32,517 bases of DNA from Candidatus Bipolaricaulota bacterium (GTDB taxonomy: Bacteria > Bipolaricaulota > Bipolaricaulia > M55B111): the NCBI GenBank assembly GCA_018334915.1, contig JAGXLB010000011.1:1-32517 (forward strand), written 5' to 3'. The translations under genes and the position numbers were made by a program. The notes under the pieces were generated by a model. The model ran no database searches. It was given only the letters and a program-made list of their open reading frames with translations, and was not told the origin of the DNA. Positions 1 through 8,513 of this stretch are shown here, piece by piece; the first letter of the stretch is position 1, and every line of letters begins with the position of its first letter.

Positions 1-310
1 AAGAAAGTCCTGCCTATCGGGATATCTAGAGGTGATTTCTTTGTGTGGACCTTCCGGCTGGGCACGGGGACCCAGCCTACTATGTTAAAAAAGGGACCCA
101 GCCTACTATGTTAAAAAAAGGCACCCGGCCTGCTACTGCGACCAAAGTAGCCCCCGGTGCCTCTGCCGGGGGCGGTATGTTCGGTAAACAAAGTCCCGGC
201 CGGGCAGGGGCACCCGGCCTGCTGTTGTGTAATACCTTCCGGGCGGGCACGGGGACCCAGCCTACTTCAACAACCTGAGTAGACCTCAGTCCCCCTACTG
301 GGGGCGGTAG
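1..310. repeat. Array of GC-rich palindromic elements (hairpin family A) in both orientations, with a 26-bp perfect tandem duplication
   Basis: GGCTGGG-cacgggga-CCCAGCC (56-77); tandem gggacccagcctactatgttaaaaaa at 67-92 and 93-118; CCCCCGG-tgcctctg-CCGGGGG (~150-172); GGCCGGG-caggggca-CCCGGCC-TGCT (~198-223); GGGCGGGCACGGGGACCCAGCCTACT (~241-265); CCCCC-tact-GGGGG (~291-304). Confidence 0.75.
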
Positions 311-366
311 TTGCGTAATTCAACGTCTTATAAAAGCGGGAAACAACCAGGATTTAGTAGGAAATA

Positions 367-1806
367 TTACTTCTCCGATTTTCGCTTGTCCTCGTACATT
401 TTTCTGTCAGCTTCGGCGATCTTTTCTTCCACGCCAATTTCTTCCTGGGGGTCGAAGTTGCTGGCTCCAATTGCGAGACTAAGGGGAAAATTGATGAGAT
501 CGTTATTCTGGTTCCAGGTTTCCATCTTATCCTTCAATCTATTTACTACTATCCGGGATCCGTCACCGGTCTCAGGCAGTAGGATGAGAAATTCGTCTCC
601 TCCGTATCTAATGACCGTATCAACTTCCCTCACGTTATCCTGCAACAGGTCTCCAATCTTTACGAGCACCTTGTCACCCGTGGTATGAGAGTAACAGTCG
701 TTGACCTCTTTAAAACTGTTGATATCAATCATCAAAAACGACAGGCTATGTCCGTACCGCTGGGCGCGCTCAACTTCTTTGGTAAGAACCTCTTTCAGAT
801 AATGCCTGTTGTAGAGTCCGGTTAACTGGTCGTGTATTGCCTGATGCCTGAGATCCCCTTCGACTTCCTCTCTTGCGAGACGCTCCCCCACGTGGTGAGC
901 CAGGATCTGTAATAAGTTGACGTCCTTTTCGGTAAAGTAACCTGGTTCAGAAGAGGCCACCTGAAGAGTACCTCTGGCATCAACCGGTACGCTGACAAAA
1001 GATTGATAGTCCTGCTGAGATAGTTCAAACCCTGTATATTCTTCGAAATCTTCGTCTCGGACCACATCGTCCTTACTCAAGGTCAGCGAGGATAATCCTT
1101 CGTAGATTTCGTTCGGTAAGCTAGCGTGATCGTTTTTGAGTGCATCTCCTCTGGCCATAAGGGTGCAATCTTCTTCGAGATACAATAAGTATGCATCCGG
1201 CCTCAGTACTTTTTCCATAACCTTAAGCGTGGTATGGTATATGTCACCCTTCGACTCGGAGTCCTGTAGTTGAGCCACTCCTTTTCTGAGCTCGACGACT
1301 CTTTGTTCAACCCCGGTCTCTACTTTTTTTGGAATATTGGTCTCAGGGCAGAGACCAGCTTTCCAGACGATCGCCCCGTCCCTGGTTTCATTTAGTTCCA
1401 GGCAATGATAGACCCTGGAACCGTCCTTGCCTTTTCCAGCCACTTTTCCCTTCCAGCTACCCTGTTCTTTTAATTCCGGAAGAATATTTCTAGTAAACTT
1501 CTTTATTCCCTCGGAAGAATAAAGGGACTGCCAGTTATTACCCAAGAGTTCTTCGGAATTTTCGTACCCAAACAGATTTGCGAAATCCTCGTCTACGTAG
1601 GAAAATAATCCATTGCTGTCAAGCAATGCAATGCTTCTGGCTGCCCCGTTTTTAGCCGCTACAACAGTCGCCTCCTTACCATTCTTTCTTTCCAGATTAG
1701 ACCTCCCGTCCACTTCAAACAACCATTCCTTTAAGTCCTCGAAATTTTCTGACAGTTGATCGATTTTTCTCTCTTTTTTGGAGGACATTCGAAAGTTACC
1801 CCACAA
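367..1806 (-). CDS. PAS/GAF-containing diguanylate cyclase (GGDEF domain)
   Basis: Motif RYGGDEFLILLPE, 'HDQLTGLYNRHYL' GGDEF-domain start, PAS-like N-terminal 'LLDSNGLFSYVDEDFANLFGY', central GAF-like region. Confidence 0.9.
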   Translation of the reverse strand: MWGNFRMSSKKERKIDQLSENFEDLKEWLFEVDGRSNLERKNGKEATVVAAKNGAARSIALLDSNGLFSYVDEDFANLFGYENSEELLGNNWQSLYSSEGIKKFTRNILPELKEQGSWKGKVAGKGKDGSRVYHCLELNETRDGAIVWKAGLCPETNIPKKVETGVEQRVVELRKGVAQLQDSESKGDIYHTTLKVMEKVLRPDAYLLYLEEDCTLMARGDALKNDHASLPNEIYEGLSSLTLSKDDVVRDEDFEEYTGFELSQQDYQSFVSVPVDARGTLQVASSEPGYFTEKDVNLLQILAHHVGERLAREEVEGDLRHQAIHDQLTGLYNRHYLKEVLTKEVERAQRYGHSLSFLMIDINSFKEVNDCYSHTTGDKVLVKIGDLLQDNVREVDTVIRYGGDEFLILLPETGDGSRIVVNRLKDKMETWNQNNDLINFPLSLAIGASNFDPQEEIGVEEKIAEADRKMYEDKRKSEK

Positions 1807-1962
1807 TTAGTGGAATAGAATTCAACAATGTACAAATAGTATATGGATGTCATGAATTTGTGTCAAACATGTGATAGCAGGTAAGTGGATAAATATTATC
1901 GGGGGGATTAGATTTACTGAACAGTTCCGAGTTGGTTGGTACTTCCGATTTCGTCGACTTCC

Positions 1963-2006
1963 GGGAGGCGTGGAAGCCCTCCCTGCTTGAGGCTCCCATG
2001 CCCCAC
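1963..2006. repeat. Hairpin family A elements, facing pair
   Basis: GGGAGG-cgtggaagc-CCTCCC-TGCT followed by reverse-oriented TGAGGCTCCCATGCCCCA (reverse complement TGGGGCATGGGAGCCTCA). Confidence 0.65.
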
Positions 2007-2098
2007 CGAATGGTTGACTTAAAGTTTGGATAAGGAAAATATGCTATTTGTTCCCCTTTGATTAAGGGGAAGGAGTTTGAGGGTTCTGTAAAAGCTGG

Positions 2099-2542
2099 CT
2101 ATTCTATTTCCAGTTCCTTGAAGTCCCTGGATACGTGAGGATGATCCTCGCCTTTGTAAGGCTTGAACTTCTTCAGCATTTCTGTAGCAAGATTGTTTTT
2201 CGGCATCATCCGTCTTACCGCTTCCTTGATCGGAATAAGGGAATCCTCTTCCAGTAACTCCCCGTAGCTTTTCTCCTTTAGGTTTCCCAGGTAATCCGAA
2301 TGGCTGTAATACATCTTTTGCTCAGGCTTGTTTCCGGTGAGTTTTACATCAGCGGCATTCACTACAACTACAAAATCCCCTGTATCCACGTGAGGAGTGT
2401 AGGTCGGTTTGTGTTTTCCCTGCAACACTGTGGCTACTTTTGAAGCGACCCTTCCAAGCGGCTTACCTTTAGCGTCTACAATATACCAGTCTCTGTCTTC
2501 ATCGGTTATTTCCTCTTTTTTCGCCATCCAGGTATTTTGCAT
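2099..2542 (-). CDS. rplM: 50S ribosomal protein L13
   Basis: WYIVDAKGKPLGRVASKVATVLQGKHKPTYTPHVDTGDFVVVVNA is characteristic of L13; SD 'ggaggt' upstream of ATG on the minus strand. Confidence 0.95.
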   Translation of the reverse strand: MQNTWMAKKEEITDEDRDWYIVDAKGKPLGRVASKVATVLQGKHKPTYTPHVDTGDFVVVVNAADVKLTGNKPEQKMYYSHSDYLGNLKEKSYGELLEEDSLIPIKEAVRRMMPKNNLATEMLKKFKPYKGEDHPHVSRDFKELEIE

Positions 2543-2675
2543 TATTTACCTCCGAATATTATACCCAAGAGAAGTTGGTTATTTAGCTACCAAATTATCT
2601 TTATGATTGTGCAGTTCAGGGCGGTAAAAATCAAGGGCAAGGGACTCTCGGGCGAACGGTAGCAATCAACCATTC

Positions 2676-2701
2676 GGGAGGGCGTGGGAGCCCTCCCTGC
2701 T
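2676..2701 (+). repeat. Hairpin family A element (archetype)
   Basis: GGGAGGGC-GTGGGA-GCCCTCCC-TGCT: perfect 8-bp stem, 6-nt loop. Confidence 0.75.
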
Positions 2702-2749
2702 CTGAAAAATAATAATCCCGGTGCTCGGGCGGTTTGCCTAGCCAACCCT

Positions 2750-4015
2750 CTAATCCACTATTATGGTCTGCGATCTCTTCTTACCGACAGAAACGATAGA
2801 AATCGGTACCTCGAGCTCCTTTTCCAGAAAATCTACGTACCCCTGAGCCTCTGACGGTAAATCTTCGAGGCTACCAGCATGGGATATGTCCGCGTCCCAG
2901 CCCTCGAAGGTAATGTAGCCTGGCTCGCATTGGCTCAGTTCTTCGGCAGATGAAGGGAACTCCGTTATTTTTTTTCCGTCCTTACTGTAGTGACTGGCAA
3001 CTTTTATTTTGTCAAATCCCGATAGTACGTCGAGCTTGGTAAGGGCAATTTCCGTAATGTCGTTGAGGTCCAGGGCGAATTTCAGCCCGACGAGATCCAG
3101 AGGGCCGCAACGCCTCGGTCTTCCTGTCGTCGCGCCGTACTCGTCTCCGTTCTCTCTAAGTTTCTCTCCCAGATCACCTTTATCCTCCGTGGGCATCGGT
3201 CCCTTGCCCACTCGGGTCGTGTAGGCTTTTACGACGCCGATCCGACGCTCCACCCTCGTCGGTGAAACCCCCGCTCCAGTGCCTATTCCCCCAACAGTCG
3301 GGTTGGACGACGTTACGTAAGGATAAGTTCCAAAGTCAATGTCGAGGAGGCTACCCTGAGCGCCTTCAAATATTACGAACTCTTCGTCGTCGATTGCTTT
3401 ATTAAGAGTCGGAGGAGTATTGATGACGTTCTCATCAGGTACAAGGTCGCGCAGTCTATCTACCAGGTCGAGGAACTTGTCTTCTTCGATCCGGTCCAGA
3501 TCGGAAGGATCGTCCCAGCGCTCTTTGAGTTCCTCCAGCCTGTCCCGAAACCGGTCCTCGAAATCCGACCGAAAGAGATCATTTATTCTGAACCCGCTGC
3601 GAGCGGCTTTGTCCTCGTAGGTCGGGCCTATACCCCGCCCCGTCGTGCCGACCTCTTCCTTAGCTTTCTCAAGTACCTCTACGATCGGATGATAAGGGGT
3701 AATGACGTGGGCTCGCCTTCCGAGGAATATATCGGGTTCGATATCTCGTTTATCCTGAAGCTGGTCCAGCTCTTCGACCAGCCCTATCGGGTTTATCACC
3801 ATGCCAGGACCGAGCAGAACCTTGCAGTCCTCGTGCAGGCTGGCGGACGGCAGGTGATGGAATTTAAACTCACCCGTGTCGTCGACCACCGTATGTCCCG
3901 CGTTTGGACCGCCGTTATATCTGACGACCCAGTCTGCATTTTCACTCATCATGTCAGCGATCTTTCCTTTCCCTTCGTCTCCCCACTGTGAACCGATTAT
4001 CGTAAGTGTGTTCAT
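2750..4015 (-). CDS. purA: Adenylosuccinate synthetase
   Basis: IIGSQWGDEGKGKIAD, NGGPNAGHTVV, GTTGRGIGPTYEDKAARSG, TTGRPRRCGPLDLV motifs. Confidence 0.97.
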   Translation of the reverse strand: MNTLTIIGSQWGDEGKGKIADMMSENADWVVRYNGGPNAGHTVVDDTGEFKFHHLPSASLHEDCKVLLGPGMVINPIGLVEELDQLQDKRDIEPDIFLGRRAHVITPYHPIVEVLEKAKEEVGTTGRGIGPTYEDKAARSGFRINDLFRSDFEDRFRDRLEELKERWDDPSDLDRIEEDKFLDLVDRLRDLVPDENVINTPPTLNKAIDDEEFVIFEGAQGSLLDIDFGTYPYVTSSNPTVGGIGTGAGVSPTRVERRIGVVKAYTTRVGKGPMPTEDKGDLGEKLRENGDEYGATTGRPRRCGPLDLVGLKFALDLNDITEIALTKLDVLSGFDKIKVASHYSKDGKKITEFPSSAEELSQCEPGYITFEGWDADISHAGSLEDLPSEAQGYVDFLEKELEVPISIVSVGKKRSQTIIVD

Positions 4016-4202
4016 TGGACCTCCTTTGAGGTATGATTATCCAAATTATCTCACCATTTGACTTAATAACCGGACTTAATAACCGGAACCCCCATTCTCT
4101 CTTTCCCCCGTAAGAGGAGAAAATGAGTTTTAGAGAATCTTTTTACATCAGAAATAGCAGCTGGGGCTCCCAAGTTCCAGCAGTTAGTGAACTGGTTTTA
4201 TA

Positions 4203-4772
4203 CTATTGTTCTTGCTCCTGATAAAAATCCTCAAATTTCGCGAGGAAATCCCTGAGCATCTCGGTCCGATTCACTTCTTCCCCGGTTATTTTCTTCATAG
4301 TGGTCGAATTTTCCTTGACGACTTCCGGCAGACTGGAGGCCTCGTTATTTACGTTTATCCCTATTCCAACTATATACCTTCCGGTGTTTTCTTCTATAAG
4401 TAATCCCGCTATTTTTTTACCCCTCACCACCAGGTCGTTGGGCCGAGATACGGAAGTCTCTACTCCGTATTCTTCTAAAAGATCCTGGACCAAACTCAGT
4501 AATTCCACGTATAATTCGGGTATTGCCCGCGGCGATAAGTCTCCCAGAGTAAACGAGAACCACAAACCTCCCTGGGGCGAATGCCACTTTCGAGTGCCTC
4601 TACCCTGACCGTGTGTCTGTTTATCCGCCAGTACCACAGTTCCGGGCTGGAGGTCCTCGCTGTTTCTTAGATACCGATTGGTGGAGTCCAGCTCCGTCCT
4701 ATAGATGAACTCGGACCAGACGTCCGAATTATCAACTAACTGCCTAATCGGTTTCCAGTTAGTCAACCTCAA
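4203..4772 (-). CDS. birA: Biotin--[acetyl-CoA-carboxylase] ligase, catalytic domain only (no HTH)
   Basis: DSTNRYL, ADKQTHGQGRGTRKWHSPQGGLWFS, GKKIAGLLIE, GIGINVNNE motifs; overlaps the ileS stop. Confidence 0.9.
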   Translation of the reverse strand: MRLTNWKPIRQLVDNSDVWSEFIYRTELDSTNRYLRNSEDLQPGTVVLADKQTHGQGRGTRKWHSPQGGLWFSFTLGDLSPRAIPELYVELLSLVQDLLEEYGVETSVSRPNDLVVRGKKIAGLLIEENTGRYIVGIGINVNNEASSLPEVVKENSTTMKKITGEEVNRTEMLRDFLAKFEDFYQEQEQ

Positions 4773-7700
4773 CCAACCCGTTTTAGCGCGATCCTCGCCC
4801 TTTTTCCATTCAAGCTCTCTTCCGACTCTATGTCTGCCGTTTCGGGTAATTCTCCGGCCTGAAGGTCTCTGGTTAAAGTTTCCGATTTCAGGTAATCCGA
4901 GTATTTCTCTACGGCTCCCTCGATCGCTCCATCGGCTTCGTAATAAAGTTCTATTCTGTCGGTGACTTCGAAGCCAGCTTCTTTTCTCAGCTGCTGAATC
5001 CGTCTGATCAGTTCGCGGACGTAACCTTCCTGGCGAAGTCCTTCGTCCAGTTCGACGTTCAACAGTAATACGTAATCGTTGTTCTCGACTTTAACGAACG
5101 ATTCGTCCGGTTCGTGACTCAGATCGAGTTCATTTCCGGTCACTTCGAAGGACTCGCCGTCGACCTTTATTTCTACTCTTCCCTGTTCGTCCAGAGCAGC
5201 GGCAATCAGCTCGCCCTCCTCTTCCTCGATTCTATCACCTATCTTCTGAGCGTCACCACCGAATTTTGGTCCCAGCTTGCTGAAGTCCGGTCTAACCACC
5301 GGAACGTAGTAATCCTTTAGATCGTCCTGGAAGGATACTTCCTTTACGTTCAGCTCTTCTTTCAGCAGCGCGAGTGACTCTCCCGATAATCCGTCAAAAT
5401 CACGTTTGGACTGAATTATCAGCTCGCTTACCGGCTGTCTAACCTTGATCTCAGCCCTGTTTCTCGCCTTTCTACCTAGGGCCGTCAGGGAACGAACTTC
5501 CTCCATGTGGTCCTGGAGATCCTCGTCGATTTCCTCGGAGATGATTTCCGGCCAGTCCGCCAGGTGAACGCTATCCGGACCGTCAGCCTTCAGGTTTCTG
5601 TATAGTTCTTCAGCGAGGAACGGAGTAAACGGAGCGAATAACTTGCTCAGAGTAAGAAGCGAGCGGTAGAGCGTGTGATGAGCCGCCAGCTTGTCCTCGC
5701 CCGGTTCGTCGCTCCAGAACCTATCCCTCGAACAGCGGACGTACCAGTTGCTCAAATCGTCCACGAAATTCTCTATTGCCGAAGTGGCAGAGGGAACGTC
5801 GTAATCGTCAAGGGAATCCGTAACCTTTTGGATCGTCCGGTTCAACTTCGAGTTAATCCAGCGATCCAGCAGGGAAAGTTCAAGATCATTCGGTTCAACT
5901 TCAACAGGGTCAAAGTCGTCTATCTCCGCGTACAGGGAAAAGAAATTGTACGTGTTCCTAACCGTGTCGAGGAACTTGTAAAGCACTTCCCCGGGGCCTT
6001 CTTCTTCCAGCCTGCGGGTCTTCCAGGGTGCGGTAGTCGAATAGAGGTACCACCTGATCGCGTCCGCTCCGTACCTTTCTATCGTCTCCCAGGGATCTAT
6101 CACGTTCCCCTTACTTTTGCTCATCGCGTTTCCTTCCGAGTCCAGCCCGTAGCCCGTTACCAGGACGTTCTTAAACGAGGACTGTCCGTGGAGAAGCGTA
6201 CTTGTCACCAGCAGGGTATAGAACCAACCTCTGGTCTGGTCCTGTCCCTCACAGATAAAGTCCGCAGGAAATAATTGTTGAAAGTCTTCCTTGTTCTCGA
6301 AGGGGTAGTGAAGCTGAGCTGTGTGCATGGAACCTGAATCGAACCACGTATCGAGCACGTGTTCCACCCTGTCCATTTCTCCATCACAGTTCGGGCAGGC
6401 AAGTTTGACCTCGTCTATGAACGGACGATGCAGTTCGACCTCCTCCGCCAGCTCTTCGTCCCGGGCGTGCTCTATCAGCTCTTTTCTGCTGCCGATCGAC
6501 AGCTCGTGTCCACAATCATTACAGGTCCAGATATTAAGTGGGGTTCCCCAGTAACGATCCCGACTGAGCGCCCAGTCCTTCATGTTGTCCAGGAAATCGC
6601 CGAACCGACCGTCCCGCATGTGTTCGGGGTACCAGTTTATCTTCTGATTGTTCTCGATTATCTCTTCCTTTCTTTCCGTCGTTTCTATATACCAGGAGTC
6701 CAGCGCGAAGTATAACAGTGGCGTATCACAGCGCCAGCAGAACGGGTATTCGTGCTCGTAACTGGAGTGCTTGAGGAGGTAGCCTTTTTCTTCGAGATCC
6801 TTCACTATATCGTCGTCGGCGTCCTTAACGAAATCTCCTTCCGACAGTGGAAATTCAGAGGTAAATTCACCGTTTAGATCGAGAGGCTGCACGAATGGAA
6901 TGCCCTTCTGTTCTCCAAGTTCCGCGTCTTCTTCACCAAAAGAAGGGGCTACATGGACTATTCCAGTTCCTTCATCCAGAGTAACGAAGTTCGCATTGTA
7001 GACCTGGTAAGCGTCTTCGTCTTCGGACAGCTCATACGGAGGCTCGTAGGATAGCCCAATAAGTTGTTCACCGCTGAATTCCTCTATCATTTCGTAATCG
7101 GGGCCGAGAACCTTATCCAGCAGGGCCTTGGCCATTATCAGCTTCTCGCCCTCTACTTCCACTTTTGCGTACCAGAGCTCGTCACTAACAGCGAGAGCAG
7201 TATTTGAAGGAATGGTCCACGGAGTGGTCGTCCAGGCCAGCAGGCTGAGGTCGTCTTCTTCCTCTATCGGAAACTTTACGAATATGGAAGGGTCTTCCGT
7301 CATCTCGTAGCCCTGAGCCACCTCGTGCGAGGAGAGGCCCGTTCCGCACCGGGGACAGTAAGGTAGAACCTTGTGACCCTTGTAAAGTAGATCCTGCTCC
7401 CAGATATTCTTTAACTCCCACCACAGGGTCTCAATGTATTCGTCTTCGTAGGTAATATAGGGATCGTCGAGGTCTATCCAGAACCCCATTCTCTCGATCA
7501 TCCTCTCCCATTCCTGTTTGTATTCCCAGACGCTCTCCTTGCACTTCTCGACGAAGTTTTCTATTCCGTATTCCTCTATCTCTTCTTTGTTTTCAAGTCC
7601 AAGTTCCTTCTCAACCTCGAGCTCTACCGGAAGACCGTGTGTATCCCAGCCTCCCTTTCGCTCCACATGATAGCCCTGCATCGTTTTGTATCGGGGAAAG

Positions 7701-7912
7701 AGGTCCTTGTAAACCCGGGCCATCAGATGGCCAAAATGGGGTTTACCGTTTGCCGTGGGCGGACCCTCGTAGAATACCCATTCTTCGTTTCCCTCTGTTC
7801 CTTTCAGGCTCTTCCGAAAAACCTCTTCCTCCTCCCAGAAAGACATTACCTCCTGTTCGCGATCAAGAGGATCCTCGTTTAAATCACCGTACGTCGGCAT
7901 AACTACCTCCAA
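4769..7912 (-). CDS. ileS: Isoleucyl-tRNA synthetase
   Basis: YEGPPTANGKPHFGHLMARVYKD (HIGH region), GWDTHGLPVELEVEKELG, AMSKSKGN (KMSKS), anticodon-binding C-terminus. Confidence 0.97.
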   Translation of the reverse strand: MEVVMPTYGDLNEDPLDREQEVMSFWEEEEVFRKSLKGTEGNEEWVFYEGPPTANGKPHFGHLMARVYKDLFPRYKTMQGYHVERKGGWDTHGLPVELEVEKELGLENKEEIEEYGIENFVEKCKESVWEYKQEWERMIERMGFWIDLDDPYITYEDEYIETLWWELKNIWEQDLLYKGHKVLPYCPRCGTGLSSHEVAQGYEMTEDPSIFVKFPIEEEDDLSLLAWTTTPWTIPSNTALAVSDELWYAKVEVEGEKLIMAKALLDKVLGPDYEMIEEFSGEQLIGLSYEPPYELSEDEDAYQVYNANFVTLDEGTGIVHVAPSFGEEDAELGEQKGIPFVQPLDLNGEFTSEFPLSEGDFVKDADDDIVKDLEEKGYLLKHSSYEHEYPFCWRCDTPLLYFALDSWYIETTERKEEIIENNQKINWYPEHMRDGRFGDFLDNMKDWALSRDRYWGTPLNIWTCNDCGHELSIGSRKELIEHARDEELAEEVELHRPFIDEVKLACPNCDGEMDRVEHVLDTWFDSGSMHTAQLHYPFENKEDFQQLFPADFICEGQDQTRGWFYTLLVTSTLLHGQSSFKNVLVTGYGLDSEGNAMSKSKGNVIDPWETIERYGADAIRWYLYSTTAPWKTRRLEEEGPGEVLYKFLDTVRNTYNFFSLYAEIDDFDPVEVEPNDLELSLLDRWINSKLNRTIQKVTDSLDDYDVPSATSAIENFVDDLSNWYVRCSRDRFWSDEPGEDKLAAHHTLYRSLLTLSKLFAPFTPFLAEELYRNLKADGPDSVHLADWPEIISEEIDEDLQDHMEEVRSLTALGRKARNRAEIKVRQPVSELIIQSKRDFDGLSGESLALLKEELNVKEVSFQDDLKDYYVPVVRPDFSKLGPKFGGDAQKIGDRIEEEEGELIAAALDEQGRVEIKVDGESFEVTGNELDLSHEPDESFVKVENNDYVLLLNVELDEGLRQEGYVRELIRRIQQLRKEAGFEVTDRIELYYEADGAIEGAVEKYSDYLKSETLTRDLQAGELPETADIESEESLNGKRARIALKRVG

Positions 7913-8231
7913 CCTAAGTTATACGATTTTCCTTCTTTAGACCAGCTTCTAAATCCGAATACAAGATAAAATTTCCACTATTTCGAATTTTTAATTGGTT
8001 CATCCAGTGGACCATGTTCAAAAGTTAAATCAATTCACTCTCTCGGAACTTTCAACCAGCACCCAGATCAGAAAAGTTACCTGGAAGTAGATTATTTGAC
8101 TGAACAAGTATGGTAGACCATATCGCAGTTAAGTCAAAATCTTGAGCCCGGGCCCGCATCCCATCTGAGTGCTGGACCAATTCCCGCTTGTAAAATATCC
8201 TTTATGGAAAACCATGCTAATTCAAACTGAA

Positions 8232-8373
8232 GTAGTAAAGAAATCGCTTGAATCGCGCTATCCCCACCCACAGGGTGGGGCATTACGCCCGATTCATGGC
8301 TTAGCCACCGCGATTTCTAAACAACTACAAACTGACGCATTCATCCTCGTCCACAGGACGGGGTATTCTGCGT
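8232..8373. other. Structured orphan element: nested three-tier stem-loop plus second hairpin; possible IS200/IS605-family right-end / omega-RNA-like relic
   Basis: AGAAATCGC(8239-8247)...TGAATCG(8249-8255)...CCCCACCC(8262-8269)-aca-GGGTGGGG(8273-8280)...CGATTCA(8290-8296)...GCGATTTCT(8310-8318); then ACGCA(8335-8339)..CGTCC-aca-GGACG(8348-8360)..TGCGT(8369-8373). No transposase ORF in the window. Confidence 0.55.
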
Positions 8374-8513
8374 GAATTTGATAAAATCACTCAAATTAGG
8401 TCCAGATATAAAAATCCGAAAAATAATATTAGATTAGAAAATACAAATCAATCCGAGAATTCAGAAGGTAAGAGAGTACCTGTCACCTCTACGGAAAGGC
8501 GAAAATAACCAGT

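Noticed and set aside
45-278. ORF of 77 aa in the track
   Set aside because: It translates the palindromic repeat array; no SD, composition low-complexity.
1-310. CRISPR array
   Set aside because: Repeats are palindromic, variable in sequence, in both orientations and not regularly spaced; no cas genes.
2676-2701. Rho-independent terminator
   Set aside because: Strong stem but no T-tract follows; conserved loop and tail recur in contexts not at gene 3' ends.
5675-6274. 199-aa plus-strand ORF antisense to ileS
   Set aside because: Shadow ORF within a well-supported ileS; no family signature.
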